Both the position numbers and the translations under genes were made by a program. A stretch of DNA of 64,000 nt, taken from JAWWOL01 sp033851545 (GTDB taxonomy: Bacteria > Actinomycetota > Actinomycetes > JAWWOL01). A model generated the notes under the pieces. The model was not told the DNA's origin. It made no database searches and worked only from the letters and a program-made list of their open reading frames with translations. Positions 54,445 through 64,000 of this stretch are shown here, piece after piece (the first letter of the stretch is position 1; each line of letters starts with the position of its first letter). The DNA lies in contig JAWWOO010000104.1 in assembly GCA_033851545.1 (NCBI GenBank), forward strand, positions 1-64,000. Reading direction: 5' to 3'.

Positions 54445-57086
54445 GCGGCGGGCAGTGCGTCGAGCTGGCCGGTGACCCGGGCGACATCGGCCTCGGCCGT
54501 CCTCAGCCGCGCGGTGATCTTGTCGATCACGTGCTGGGGTGCCTTGCCCGTGAACGCCGGGTCGGCGAGCTTGGTCTCGGCGAGCGTGACCTCCTGGGCG
54601 GCGGTGGCCAGCAGCTTGCCCAGCCGGGCCCGCTCGGCGGCGACGTCGATGGCGCCCGACGTGTCGATGCCGACCCGGACGCCGGGCACCAACACCGACT
54701 GGAACCCCGCGGGCTGCTCCCCCACGGTGACCGGCTCGAGCCCGGCCAGCGACTGGAGCTGGGGCAGGTAGCCGGGGACGGCGGCCGCCGCGGCAGGGTC
54801 GTCGAACTGCAGGACCGCCGCCAGCCGCGTACGGGGCTTGATCCCCTGCTCGGCACGGAACCGGCGGACCTCGGTGATCACCGACTGGAGCAGGGCGACC
54901 TCGTGCTCGGCCTTGGGGTCCCTGCGGCTTGGATCGGCCGTGGGCCACGCGGCTATGACGACCGACTCACCGCCGGTGAGCGTGGTCCACAGCTCCTCGG
55001 TGAGGAAGGGCATCACCGGGTGCAGCAGCCGCAGGAGTGTGTCGAACACCTCGCCGAGCACCCGCCGGGTGGCGTCGGCCGCAGGGCCGCCGGCCTCGAG
55101 CGGGGCCTTGACCAGCTCGACGTACCAGTCGAAGACCTCGTCCCACGCGAAGTGGAAGAGCAGGTCGGACACCTTGGCGAACTCATAGCTGTCGTAGAAC
55201 GCGTCCGCCTCGGCCTGAACCGCCGCGAGGCGGGACAGGATCCAGCGGTCGGCGGCACTGAGCTCGGCCGGGATCTCTCCCTCGGTGGTCGCGCCGCGCA
55301 TCAGGGCGAACCGGGTCGCGTTCCACAGCTTGGTGGCGAAGTTGCGGCTGCCCTGAACCCAGTCCTCGGAGATCGGGACGTCGGTGCCGGGGTTGGCCCC
55401 GCGGGCCAAGGTGAAGCGCAGCGCGTCCGCTCCGTACTTGTCGATCCATCCGAGCGGGTCGACGACGTTGCCGGACGACTTGGACATCTTCTTGCCACGG
55501 GCGTCGCGCACCATCCCGTGCAGGGCCACGGTGTGGAAAGGCTCTGCACCCGCGGGATTGTCGGCCATGGCGTAGAGGCCGAACATCATCATCCGGGCGA
55601 CCCAGAAGAACAGGATGTCGTAGCCGGTCACGAGCACGGTCGTCGGATAGAACTTCTCGAGCTCGGGGGTGCGTTCGGGCCAGCCGAGGGTCGAGAACGG
55701 CCACAGCCCGGAGGAGAACCAGGTGTCGAGGACGTCCTCGTCCTGGTGCCAGCCAGCGCCGGTGGGGATCTCGTCGTCGGGGCCGACCACCACGGTCTCG
55801 CCGTCAGGCCCGTACCACACCGGGATCCGGTGACCCCACCACAGCTGACGGCTGATGCACCAGTCGTGCATGTTGTCGACCCAGGCGAACCAGCGGGGCT
55901 CCTGGGCCGCCGGGTGGATGTGCACCACGCCGTTGCGCACGGCGTCGCCCGCCGCCTTGGCCAGCGGCGCCACGTTGACGAACCACTGCAGCGACAGCCG
56001 CGGCTCGACCGTGGTGCCGCAGCGCGAGCAGTGGCCGACGGAGTGGGCGTACGGGCGCTTCTCGGCCACGATCCGGCCGAGCCGGCGGAGCTCCTCGGTG
56101 ATCGCCGACCGGGCCTCGAACCGGTCCATGCCGAGCCACGGCCCGGGCAGGCTGATCGCGGCGTCATCGTCCATCACGTTGATCATCTCGAGGCCGTGCC
56201 GGCGGCCGATCTCGAAGTCGTTCGGGTCGTGCGCAGGGGTCACCTTGACCGCGCCGGTGCCGAACTTCGGGTCGACGTGCTCGTCGGCCACCACCATGAT
56301 CATGCGACCCACGAGCGGCAGCTCGATCTCGCGGCCGACCAGGTGCCGGTAGCGCTCGTCGTCGGGGTGCACCGCCACGGCGGTGTCGCCCAGCATCGTC
56401 TCGACCCGGGTCGTGGCCACGACGACGCTGTCCTCGCCGTCGCCGTACCGGATGCTCACCAGCTCGCCGTCCTCCTCGACGTGCTCGACCTCGATGTCGG
56501 ACAGAGCGGTCAGGTCCCGCGGGCACCAGTTGATGATGCGTTCGGCGCGGTAGATCAGCCCGTCGTCGTAGAGCCGTTTGAACATGGTGAGGACGGCTCG
56601 GGACATCCCCTCGTCCATGGTGAACCTGGACCTGGTCCAGTCGACGCTGTCACCGAGCCGGCGCATCTGGCCGAGGATCGCGCCGCCGGACTCGTCCTTC
56701 CACTGCCAGACCCGCTCGAGGAACTGCACTCGCCCGAGGTCGTGCCGGCTCAGCCCTTCGACGGCCAGCGCCTTCTCGACCACGTTCTGGGTGGCGATGC
56801 CGGCGTGGTCCATGCCCGGCAGCCACAGCGCCTCGTACCCCTGCATCCGCTTGCGCCGGGTCAGGATGTCCATCAGCGTGTGCTCGAACGCGTGGCCCAT
56901 GTGCAGCGAGCCGGTCACGTTGGGTGGTGGGATGACCAGGGAGAACGGCGGCTTGCCGCTGCTCGGGTCGGCGGTGAAGTAGCCGCGGTCGACCCACCTC
57001 TGGTAGAGCGGGCCCTCGACCTCGGCGGGCACGAAAGCGGTCGGGAGGTCGGTGCTCGGAGGCGCGGCAGCGGTGTCGCTCGTCAT
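54441..57086 (-). CDS. valS: Valyl-tRNA synthetase
   Basis: 881 aa class I synthetase. HIGH box LHMGH in PPPNVTGSLHMGHAF (52-66), KMSKS near 532 (KKMSKSSGN), a C-terminal coiled coil (LGKLLATAAQEVTLAETKL) that contacts the tRNA. On the minus strand TAGACT ends 6 bases before the ATG, so the mRNA may be nearly leaderless. Confidence 0.97.
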   Translation of the reverse strand: MTSDTAAAPPSTDLPTAFVPAEVEGPLYQRWVDRGYFTADPSSGKPPFSLVIPPPNVTGSLHMGHAFEHTLMDILTRRKRMQGYEALWLPGMDHAGIATQNVVEKALAVEGLSRHDLGRVQFLERVWQWKDESGGAILGQMRRLGDSVDWTRSRFTMDEGMSRAVLTMFKRLYDDGLIYRAERIINWCPRDLTALSDIEVEHVEEDGELVSIRYGDGEDSVVVATTRVETMLGDTAVAVHPDDERYRHLVGREIELPLVGRMIMVVADEHVDPKFGTGAVKVTPAHDPNDFEIGRRHGLEMINVMDDDAAISLPGPWLGMDRFEARSAITEELRRLGRIVAEKRPYAHSVGHCSRCGTTVEPRLSLQWFVNVAPLAKAAGDAVRNGVVHIHPAAQEPRWFAWVDNMHDWCISRQLWWGHRIPVWYGPDGETVVVGPDDEIPTGAGWHQDEDVLDTWFSSGLWPFSTLGWPERTPELEKFYPTTVLVTGYDILFFWVARMMMFGLYAMADNPAGAEPFHTVALHGMVRDARGKKMSKSSGNVVDPLGWIDKYGADALRFTLARGANPGTDVPISEDWVQGSRNFATKLWNATRFALMRGATTEGEIPAELSAADRWILSRLAAVQAEADAFYDSYEFAKVSDLLFHFAWDEVFDWYVELVKAPLEAGGPAADATRRVLGEVFDTLLRLLHPVMPFLTEELWTTLTGGESVVIAAWPTADPSRRDPKAEHEVALLQSVITEVRRFRAEQGIKPRTRLAAVLQFDDPAAAAAVPGYLPQLQSLAGLEPVTVGEQPAGFQSVLVPGVRVGIDTSGAIDVAAERARLGKLLATAAQEVTLAETKLADPAFTGKAPQHVIDKITARLRTAEADVARVTGQLDALPAA

Positions 57087-57167
57087 GCTTCCAGTCTACG
57101 AAGCGCGACCACCCGATTGCCGCGGGAGCGACGACGCAGCCCCTCGCATCACGTGAAAGCGGGGTCC

Positions 57168-57184
57168 CCCTCGCTGGACGAGGG
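57168..57184 (-). terminator. Weak hairpin downstream of clpX
   Basis: Stem CCCTCG / CGAGGG with a 5-base loop, 33 bases past the clpX stop. No T-run follows, so it may be only a pause or RNA-stability hairpin. Confidence 0.3.
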
Positions 57185-57216
57185 AAATCCCGCAATCACG
57201 AGTGGGAACGGTCGGG

Positions 57217-58485
<1,269 letters not shown>

Positions 58486-58592
58486 CGCGAGACCACATCC
58501 CTTGTCTGCTTCGGTCTGCTGGAGACCCTCGGTGGAGCGTGAGCTCCCTGTACGACGACTGCAACGACGGTACCGCCTGCGGCCCCGGTTGT

Positions 58593-58632
58593 GGACCAAG
58601 TTGGTCCGTGCGGACCGGCTCTGGACCGGTCC
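58593..58632. repeat. Cluster of GGACC/GGTCC palindromes in the clpX leader
   Basis: GGACCAAGTTGGTCC (58593-58607, palindrome with one central base), GGACCGG (58612-58618) and GGACCGGTCC (58623-58632). These may be operator sites for clpX. Confidence 0.4.
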
Positions 58633-58641
58633 CCGGGGCCT

Positions 58642-58680
58642 CGGTCAGGTTGTCGGCCGTTCCGGACCGTAACCTGACCG
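58642..58680. promoter_or_regulatory. 10-bp inverted repeat between clpP2 and clpX
   Basis: CGGTCAGGTT (58642-58651) and AACCTGACCG (58671-58680), perfect arms, 19-base loop, located 10 bases past the clpP2 stop. No T-run follows on the minus strand. It could be an attenuator or an operator for clpX. Confidence 0.4.
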
Positions 58681-58689
58681 AAAACGCGC

Positions 58690-59343
58690 CTAGCTCTGGT
58701 TGGGCAGCTTGCGACTGTTGATGACCTCGTCGACCAAGCCGTACTCGACGGCTTCGGCGGCGGTGAGGATCTTGTCACGCTCGATGTCGTTCTTGACCTT
58801 CTCCGCGGTCTGGCCGGTGTGCGTGGCCAGCAGCTCCTCGAGCTGGGCCCGCATCCGCAGGATCTCGCGGGCCTGGATCTCGACGTCGCTGGCCTGGCCG
58901 CCGCCCTCGCTGTAGGGCTGGTGGATCAGGATCCGGGCGTGGTTGAGGGCGTAGCGCTTGCCCTTGGTGCCGGCCGCCAGGATCACGGCCGCGGCAGAAG
59001 CCGCCTGGCCCATGCAGATGGTCGAGACGTCGGGCCGGATGAACTGCATCGTGTCGTAGATCGCCGTCAGCGCGGTGAACGAGCCGCCCGGCGAGTTGAT
59101 GTAGATGCTGATGTCGCGGTCCGGGTCCTCGGACTCGAGGTGCAGCAGCTGGGCCATGATCACGTTGGCCACGCCGTCGTCGATCGGGGTGCCGAGGAAG
59201 ACGATGCGCTCCTTGAGCAGCCGGTCGTAGATGCTCATCACCCGCTCGCCGCGGCTGGTGCTCTCGATGACGTACGGGATGGTGTAGGTGGCGGCAGGTT
59301 CGAAGCTCATCTGGGAGTCCCTGGGGGAGATAAGGCCGCTCAT
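58690..59343 (-). CDS. clpP2: ClpP2 proteolytic subunit
   Basis: 217 aa from ATG 59343, which overlaps the clpP1 stop (ATGA); ATG 59310 (MSFEPAA) has AGGGA 7 bases upstream and may be the main start. Serine protease triad: Ser in CMGQAASAAA, His in ILIHQPYSEGG, Asp in DIERDKIL. Part of the actinobacterial heteromeric ClpP1P2. Confidence 0.95.
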   Translation of the reverse strand: MSGLISPRDSQMSFEPAATYTIPYVIESTSRGERVMSIYDRLLKERIVFLGTPIDDGVANVIMAQLLHLESEDPDRDISIYINSPGGSFTALTAIYDTMQFIRPDVSTICMGQAASAAAVILAAGTKGKRYALNHARILIHQPYSEGGGQASDVEIQAREILRMRAQLEELLATHTGQTAEKVKNDIERDKILTAAEAVEYGLVDEVINSRKLPNQS

Positions 59344-60023
59344 GAGGCACCCGCGAGCGCGCCGGCGCCACTCGGGATCTGCTGGGCTCCGGTGACGACG
59401 TGGTCGACGAAGCCGTAGTCCTTGGCCTCCTCGGCCGTGAACCAGCGGTCACGGTCGGAGTCGTTGTCGATCTGCTCGACGGTCTGGCCGGTGTGGAACG
59501 CGATCCGGTCGATCATCGTGCGCTTGGTGTAGAGGATCTGCTCAGCCTGGATCGCGATGTCGGACGCGGTGCCGCCGATGCCGACGGACGGCTGGTGCAT
59601 CATCACCCGGGCGTGCGGCAGGGCGTACCGCTTGCCCTTGGTGCCCGCGCAGAGCAGGAACTGGCCCATCGAGGCGGCCAGGCCCATGACGACCGTAGGC
59701 ACGTCGTTCTGGATGAAGTTCATCGTGTCGTAGATCGCCATGCCGGCCGTCACCGAGCCGCCGGGCGAGTTGATGTACAGCCAGATGTCGCGGGTCGGGT
59801 CCTCGGCAGAGAGCAGCAGCATCTGGGCGGCGATCTGGTTGGCGATGCCGTCATCGACCTGGCTGCCGAGGAACAGGATCCGCTCGCGCATCAGCCGGTC
59901 GTAGACGGAGTCGTTGAGGTTCATGCCGGCGCCGGCCCGCGCCACGGGCGCGTACGGGGGCAGGGCAAGACCCGGCCCGGAGGCACTCCCGGAGAAAGTG
60001 GAGAAGTCGCTCACTCGTGTCAC
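59340..60023 (-). CDS. clpP1: ClpP1 proteolytic subunit
   Basis: 227 aa from GTG 60023 (alternative GTG 60014). Ser in VMGLAASMGQFLL, His in VMMHQPSVGIGG, Asp in DSDRDRWF. An extra N-terminal Gly/Ala/Pro segment of about 35 residues is probably processed away. Preceded by SigR/SigH- and ClgR-like sites. Confidence 0.95.
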   Translation of the reverse strand: MTRVSDFSTFSGSASGPGLALPPYAPVARAGAGMNLNDSVYDRLMRERILFLGSQVDDGIANQIAAQMLLLSAEDPTRDIWLYINSPGGSVTAGMAIYDTMNFIQNDVPTVVMGLAASMGQFLLCAGTKGKRYALPHARVMMHQPSVGIGGTASDIAIQAEQILYTKRTMIDRIAFHTGQTVEQIDNDSDRDRWFTAEEAKDYGFVDHVVTGAQQIPSGAGALAGAS

Positions 60024-60101
60024 CTGCTCGCTCGTCGGTGCGGTCTGGAAGTGCGTGCCCGCACCCTCGGGAAGTTCTGGAGAGGCGGTGCGTCCGACCC
60101 T

Positions 60102-60126
60102 AACGCGGCGAAGCTGCCGCTGTTCC
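60102..60126 (-). promoter_or_regulatory. SigR/SigH-like promoter of clpP1P2
   Basis: On the minus strand GGAAC (60122-60126), a 17-base spacer and GTT (60102-60104). This matches GGAAY-N17-19-GTT of the SigR/SigH stress-sigma family, about 80 bases before clpP1. Clp genes are known SigR targets in Streptomyces. Confidence 0.5.
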
Positions 60127-60140
60127 GTCTACGAGTTGAT

Positions 60141-60154
60141 GTTCGCTGTCGGCG
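60141..60154 (-). promoter_or_regulatory. ClgR-like box upstream of clpP1P2
   Basis: CGCCGACAGCGAAC on the minus strand fits CGCYNANRGCGWWS, the core of the ClgR consensus as I recall it. ClgR activates clp genes in corynebacteria, mycobacteria and streptomycetes. Confidence 0.4.
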
Positions 60155-60175
60155 CACGCACTGCACCCCTGCGGG

Positions 60176-61675
60176 CTAGTGGTCGTGGCCGTCATGCGCG
60201 TGGGCAGCGATCCAGGCCGGTTCGTGCTCGCCCCGGTCGTGGGCCGCCTGGTCGTGCGGCGGCTGGGGCGCAAGACCGGCATAGCCAGGCTCGTGCTCGC
60301 CCCGGTCGTGGGCTTCCTGGTCGTGCGGCTCGGCCGCCAGTGCGCTGAACTCGTCGAGCTGGGACAGGTCGACGGCGTTGCCCGAAGCGTCGGTGATGAC
60401 CGCGCTGGTGAGCACCAGCGCCAGGGCCTTGCCGCGCCGCACCTCGGCCCACAACGAGCCGAGCTGGCCACTGCGCTGCAGCTGGTCGGCGTACTCCTGG
60501 GGCTCCATCCCGTTCTGCTGGGACCGGCGCAGCAGCGCCTCGATCAGCTCGGGCTGGGAGACTTCGAGGGACTCCTTGGTCGCGATCTCGTCGAGGATGA
60601 ACTGGGCCTTGAGCGCGTCGGCAGCGGTGTCGGCGATCTCTGCGTCGAACTCCTCGCTGGCCTGACCTTGCGCCTCGAGGTAGCGGTCGAGGGTCATCCC
60701 CATCTGTGCCAGCTGCTCCTGCATGCTCTGCCGGCGCCACGTGCGCTCGGACTCGAGCAGGCCCTCGGGCAGCGCGACCTGGGTCTGCTCGAGCAGCGTC
60801 TCGAGCACCTTGTCGCGGGCGTCGGTGCCTTGCTGCAGGGCGTTGGCCCGGCCGAGCCGCTCGCGCAGGTCGGCGCGCAGCTCGTCGAGGGTGTCGAACT
60901 CGCTGGCCATGAGGGCAAAGCCGTCGTCGAGCGCCGGCAGGTCCTTGGACTTGACCGAGGTGACGGTCACGCTGATCTCGGCGGTCTTGCCCACGTGCTC
61001 GCCCGCGGTCAGCTCGGTGCTGAACGTGGTCGATCCGCCCGCTTCGAGGCCCACGAGCGCCTCGTCGAGGCCGTCGAGCAGGGTGTTCGAGCCGACCTCG
61101 TACGAAAGGCCCTCGGCGCTCGCGTCCGGCAGCGTCTCGCCCTCGACCTCCGCTGACAGGTCGAGCACCACGTAGTCACCGGTCGCGACGGCCCGGTCGA
61201 CGTCGACGAGGGCCCCGAACCGCTCGCGCATCGCCTCGAGCTGCTCGTCGATCTGTGCCTCGCTCACCTCGGCGTCGTCCACCGTGATCGCCAGCTTGTC
61301 GTAGACGGGCAGCGTGATGGAGGGCTTGACCTCGACCTCGGCGGTGAACACCAGCTGCTCGCGGTCGTTGAACTCGGTCACCTCGACCGACGGCTGGCCG
61401 AGCACCTGCAGGTCGTTGTCCCGTACGGCGTCGCTGTAGAACCGCGGGATGGCGTCGTTGACGGCCTCCTCGAGCACCACGCCCCGGCCGACCCGCTGGT
61501 CGAGGACGGCCGCCGGCACCTTGCCCGGGCGGAATCCCGGGATGCGGACCTGGCTCCCGACCTTGCGGTAGGCCGCGTCCATGCTCGGCTTGAGCTCGTC
61601 GAACGGCACCTCAACCGTGAGCTTGACCAGGGTCTCGGACAGGCTCTCGACGGCGCTCTTCACGTTCGTGCTCAC
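60176..61675 (-). CDS. tig: Trigger factor with a duplicated His-rich tail
   Basis: 499 aa ribosome-bound chaperone. Ribosome-binding signature GFRPGKVP (47-54), PPIase domain (about 165-240), C-terminal arms to about 445. The last 50 residues are acidic and His-rich, with two units of HDQxAHDRGEHEP separated by 23 residues, then AHAHDGHDH. Such a tail could bind metals such as nickel or zinc. It lies 152 bases upstream of clpP1 and 63 bases downstream of tRNA-Pro. Confidence 0.95.
   Translation of the reverse strand: MSTNVKSAVESLSETLVKLTVEVPFDELKPSMDAAYRKVGSQVRIPGFRPGKVPAAVLDQRVGRGVVLEEAVNDAIPRFYSDAVRDNDLQVLGQPSVEVTEFNDREQLVFTAEVEVKPSITLPVYDKLAITVDDAEVSEAQIDEQLEAMRERFGALVDVDRAVATGDYVVLDLSAEVEGETLPDASAEGLSYEVGSNTLLDGLDEALVGLEAGGSTTFSTELTAGEHVGKTAEISVTVTSVKSKDLPALDDGFALMASEFDTLDELRADLRERLGRANALQQGTDARDKVLETLLEQTQVALPEGLLESERTWRRQSMQEQLAQMGMTLDRYLEAQGQASEEFDAEIADTAADALKAQFILDEIATKESLEVSQPELIEALLRRSQQNGMEPQEYADQLQRSGQLGSLWAEVRRGKALALVLTSAVITDASGNAVDLSQLDEFSALAAEPHDQEAHDRGEHEPGYAGLAPQPPHDQAAHDRGEHEPAWIAAHAHDGHDH
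60222..60329. repeat. 39-bp direct repeat inside tig
   Basis: Units at 60222-60260 and 60291-60329 match at 37 of 39 bases with a 69-base period (23 codons). It encodes the doubled His-rich motif of the trigger factor tail. Confidence 0.9.
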
Positions 61676-61738
61676 CTCAGGGCTCGGGGTACGGGGGGAC
61701 GTTCCGGACCGCGAGGTTACCGGGGTGCGGGAACGGTG

Positions 61739-61811
61739 TCGGGGCGGGGAGACTCGAACTCCCGATCTCCTGCCCCCAAAGCAGGCGCGCTAGCCACTAC
61801 GCTACGCCCCG
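61739..61811 (-). tRNA. tRNA-Pro (TGG)
   Basis: On the minus strand from 61811: acceptor CGGGGCG / CGCCCCG, anticodon stem CCTGC / GCAGG with loop TTTGGGG (anticodon TGG), T loop TTCGAGT. CCA is not encoded. Confidence 0.96.
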
Positions 61812-61893
61812 CGGCGCGAGGCCAGTGTAGGCGAACCTTCGCCCCGGGCGACCGGGGGTGCGTAGGCTGGGCGCGCGAGTCAAGGCGCAACCC

Positions 61894-61964
61894 GCGGGTG
61901 TAGCTCAATGGTAGAGCCCCAGCCTTCCAAGCTGGCCATGCCGGTTCGATCCCGGTCACCCGCT
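61894..61964 (+). tRNA. tRNA-Gly (TCC)
   Basis: Acceptor GCGGGTG / CACCCGC, anticodon stem CCAGC / GCTGG with loop CTTCCAA (anticodon TCC), T loop TTCGATC. CCA is not encoded. Confidence 0.96.
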
Positions 61965-62047
61965 CTTCGTGTCCACCGCCGCCCTGGTGCTGCCGGTGCC
62001 AGGTCGGCGGTTCCCGACGGTGCACGAACGGGTGGAAGGGCGGCAGG

Positions 62048-64000
62048 GTGCGCGTCGGGAACGACGAGCTGATCCTCGAGGGTGACGCCGACGATGTTCC
62101 GCGCGCCCGGCGCTACGCTGCCGCCGCGCTGCGGGGCGGTCCGGGCGAGGTCTTGCTGGGCGACGTCGAGCTGGTCGTCTCCGAGCTGGTGACCAACGCG
62201 CTGTTGCACGCAGGCGCGCCGGCATCGCTGCGCGTCCTCGCTCCGGTCCAGTCCGGCTCGGAGCACGTGACCGTACGGGTCGAGGTCCGCGACCCGACCC
62301 GGACCACCCCGATGAGGGCCATCGCCAGCGTCGAGGCGATGACCGGCCGCGGTATCGCCCTGATCGAAGCGTTGGCCTCGAGCTGGGGCGTCGAGCAGGA
62401 CGGCGACGGCAAGCTGGTCTGGAGCGAGCTCTCGACGGCACACGTCGCGCGCCCTGCCCAGGACTTCGGCTCACCCGACTTCGACATCGACACGCTGCTG
62501 GCGGCCTGGGACGACGAGCCGGGCGACGCCCAGCAGGTCACCGTACGACTCGGGGACGTGCCGACCGACCTGCTGCTGGCCGCCAAGTCTCACGTCGACA
62601 ACCTGGTGCGCGAGTTCACCTTGGCCGCTGCGGGCGCCGAGTCCGGCAACAGCGCCGCCGTCCCGCTCCACATCGCCGCGATGGTGGAGACGGTCGTGCA
62701 CCGCTTCTCCGAGGCACGGCGGGCGATCAAGCGCCAGGCGCTCAACGCCGCAGCGGCAGGTGCGCCGCGTACGGACCTGGTCCTCACCCAGGCCCCGGCG
62801 AACGTCGAATCGGGGCAGGCCTACCTCGAGGCTCTGGACGAGGCGGACGCATACGCAAGGGCTGCCCGGCTGCTCACTCTCGAGACGCCAGCGCAGCACC
62901 GCATCTTCCGCAGGTGGTACGTCGAGTCGCTGATCGGGCAGGTCGGAGCGGCCGTTCGTGGTGAGGTTGCGCCGATCCAGACCTTCGAGGATCGGCTGCT
63001 GGAGGAGATCGCCCAGCTCTCGGCGACCCAGCGAGCCACGGAGCGGGTCGCCAGGCTGCAGGAGGTGACAGCAGCGCTGGGCGCGGCGACGACCGCCGAG
63101 GAGGTCGCGGACGTCGTGGTCATCGAGGGCGTCGCAGCGCTCGGCGCCTCGGGCGGCAGCGTGCTGCTCCCCCAGGACGACCAACGCGTACGGCTGCCCG
63201 GCGCCTACGGCTACACCGAGCGGTTGCTGGCCCACCTGCGCGACCAGCAGCCACTGGACGACCAGCCTCGGGGCCGCAGCCTGACCGAGCCGGTCTGGAT
63301 CGAGTCACGGCAGGAGCGCGACGAGAAGTTCCCGGACCTGGCCGAACTGGAGCCGCAGACGGCCGCGCTGTGCATCGTGCCGCTGGGGGTCGGCGCCCGG
63401 GTCCTCGGGTCCCTGCGGTTCAGTTTCGACCGGCCCCGGCTCTTCGACCAGGACGAGCGCCGGTTCGTGCTCAGCCTCGCCGGCCAGACCGCCCAGGCGC
63501 TGGACCGCAGCGAGCTCCTGGTCGCCGAGCGCGGCGCCAGAGCAGCCGCCGAGGCGCTGGCCGATCGGCTGGCCCGGCTGCAGCAGGTGACCGCCGAGCT
63601 CACGTCGTCTGCCGGCGTCGACGAGGTCGGCGAGATCATCGTCAGCCACACGACCGAGGCCCTGGGCGCAAACCTGGGCACGCTGTCCCTGCTCGGGGAG
63701 GACGGCAACCTGGCGCTGATCCGGCACCGCGGAGCCCTCCGCGGAGACGTCAGCCGCTGGCGCTCCTACCCGGTCGATGCGACGCTGCCGGCCGGTGAGG
63801 CCATCCTCTCCCGGACCGCAATCGTGGTGATCGGCGAGGGGGAGCTCAGCCGGCGCTACCCCGCCCTGGCCCTCAGCGACAGCAGGAATACCGGGCTCGT
63901 CTGCGTCCCGATGCGGTTCGGCAACCGGGCAATCGGCGTTCTGACGCTCAGCTTCTCCGACAACGTCGAGGCACTGCGCGAACCTTCGCTCCTGGCCTTC
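62048..64000 (+). CDS. HATPase-GAF-GAF signalling protein, 3' end beyond the window
   Basis: At least 651 aa; the frame runs off the right edge. GTG 62048 has AAGGG 7 bases upstream. Residues 1-about 135 form an anti-sigma/RsbW-type HATPase with an N-box (LVVSELVTNALLHAG, Glu 46 and Asn 50) and a glycine-rich lid TGRGIALIEALAS near 100. Residues 160-330 are helical and unassigned. A first GAF domain spans about 338-490 and a second starts near 511. The full protein probably ends in a PP2C/SpoIIE phosphatase, as in stress-signalling proteins of actinobacteria, but that part is not visible. Confidence 0.8.
   Translation, partial: MRVGNDELILEGDADDVPRARRYAAAALRGGPGEVLLGDVELVVSELVTNALLHAGAPASLRVLAPVQSGSEHVTVRVEVRDPTRTTPMRAIASVEAMTGRGIALIEALASSWGVEQDGDGKLVWSELSTAHVARPAQDFGSPDFDIDTLLAAWDDEPGDAQQVTVRLGDVPTDLLLAAKSHVDNLVREFTLAAAGAESGNSAAVPLHIAAMVETVVHRFSEARRAIKRQALNAAAAGAPRTDLVLTQAPANVESGQAYLEALDEADAYARAARLLTLETPAQHRIFRRWYVESLIGQVGAAVRGEVAPIQTFEDRLLEEIAQLSATQRATERVARLQEVTAALGAATTAEEVADVVVIEGVAALGASGGSVLLPQDDQRVRLPGAYGYTERLLAHLRDQQPLDDQPRGRSLTEPVWIESRQERDEKFPDLAELEPQTAALCIVPLGVGARVLGSLRFSFDRPRLFDQDERRFVLSLAGQTAQALDRSELLVAERGARAAAEALADRLARLQQVTAELTSSAGVDEVGEIIVSHTTEALGANLGTLSLLGEDGNLALIRHRGALRGDVSRWRSYPVDATLPAGEAILSRTAIVVIGEGELSRRYPALALSDSRNTGLVCVPMRFGNRAIGVLTLSFSDNVEALREPSLLAF

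Noticed and set aside
57087..57150. T-box riboswitch before valS
   Set aside because: A GGGTGG-like stretch occurs, but no specifier stem or terminator/anti-terminator can be drawn, and the start looks nearly leaderless.
61839..61856. Fourth copy of the TCGCCCCGG...CCGGG motif
   Set aside because: The gap between the arms is 4 bases, not 8, and the site lies between tRNA genes; probably chance in GC-rich DNA.
62471..63727. Minus-strand frames opposite the GAF protein
   Set aside because: They are shadow frames; the plus frame is open for 651 codons with HATPase and GAF motifs.

Overview
The window is high-GC DNA with dense gene packing, many GTG starts, 4-base ATGA/GTGA stop-start overlaps and tRNA genes that may lack an encoded CCA. 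These traits, an SRAP protein with an N-terminal Cys, a mycothiol-type DinB protein, and the core gene order point to a free-living actinobacterium. The order clpX-valS-folC-ndk-mreBCD-pbp2-rodA, then a radical SAM gene, DUF2344, rne, rplU, rpmA, obg, proB, proA, nadD, LCP and rsfS, later leuS, comEA, comEC, holA, rpsT, lepA and hemW, resembles Propionibacteriales (Nocardioidaceae-like). That placement is inference from synteny; no 16S gene is present.

Left part (1-5.4 kb) is accessory: a drug-type MFS exporter, a membrane-anchored alpha/beta hydrolase, an HD-domain protein and a membrane diguanylate cyclase. Three short inverted repeats of one design (TCGCCCCGG-N8-CCGGG) lie in this part, two of them in front of genes. 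From 5.5 to 14 kb come the 2-oxoacid:ferredoxin oxidoreductase pair korA/korB, hemW, a PhyH-type oxygenase, lepA, a divergent hydrolase and rpsT with a clear promoter and terminator. From 14.3 to 26.6 kb lie a DinB protein, holA, comEC, zwf, a DUF2630/TRIC pair inserted between comEC and comEA, leuS, and an ECF sigma factor with a DUF4349 membrane protein.

From 26.6 to 44.2 kb are a UBP-type zinc finger protein, tRNA-Ala, the nadD-LCP-rsfS-phosphatase operon (the phosphatase probably starts at CTG), proA and proB split by an opposite-strand cassette (WXG-like protein, lipase-like hydrolase, SRAP), then obg, rpmA, rplU, RNase E/G and a B12 radical SAM/DUF2344 pair. At 44.3-45.6 kb one AbiEi/DUF559-type gene is bracketed by two arrays of four 17-bp palindromes each at about 40-bp period; this is the most unusual structure in the window.

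The right part is core cell biology: the elongasome operon (mreB, mreC, mreD, PBP2, rodA), ndk, DUF4233, folC, valS, and the Clp protease set (clpX, clpP2, clpP1) with trigger factor. clpP1P2 is preceded by SigR/SigH-like and ClgR-like sites. tRNA-Pro and tRNA-Gly follow, and the window ends inside a large HATPase-GAF-GAF signalling protein. Most genes run on the minus strand, so operons read from right to left.
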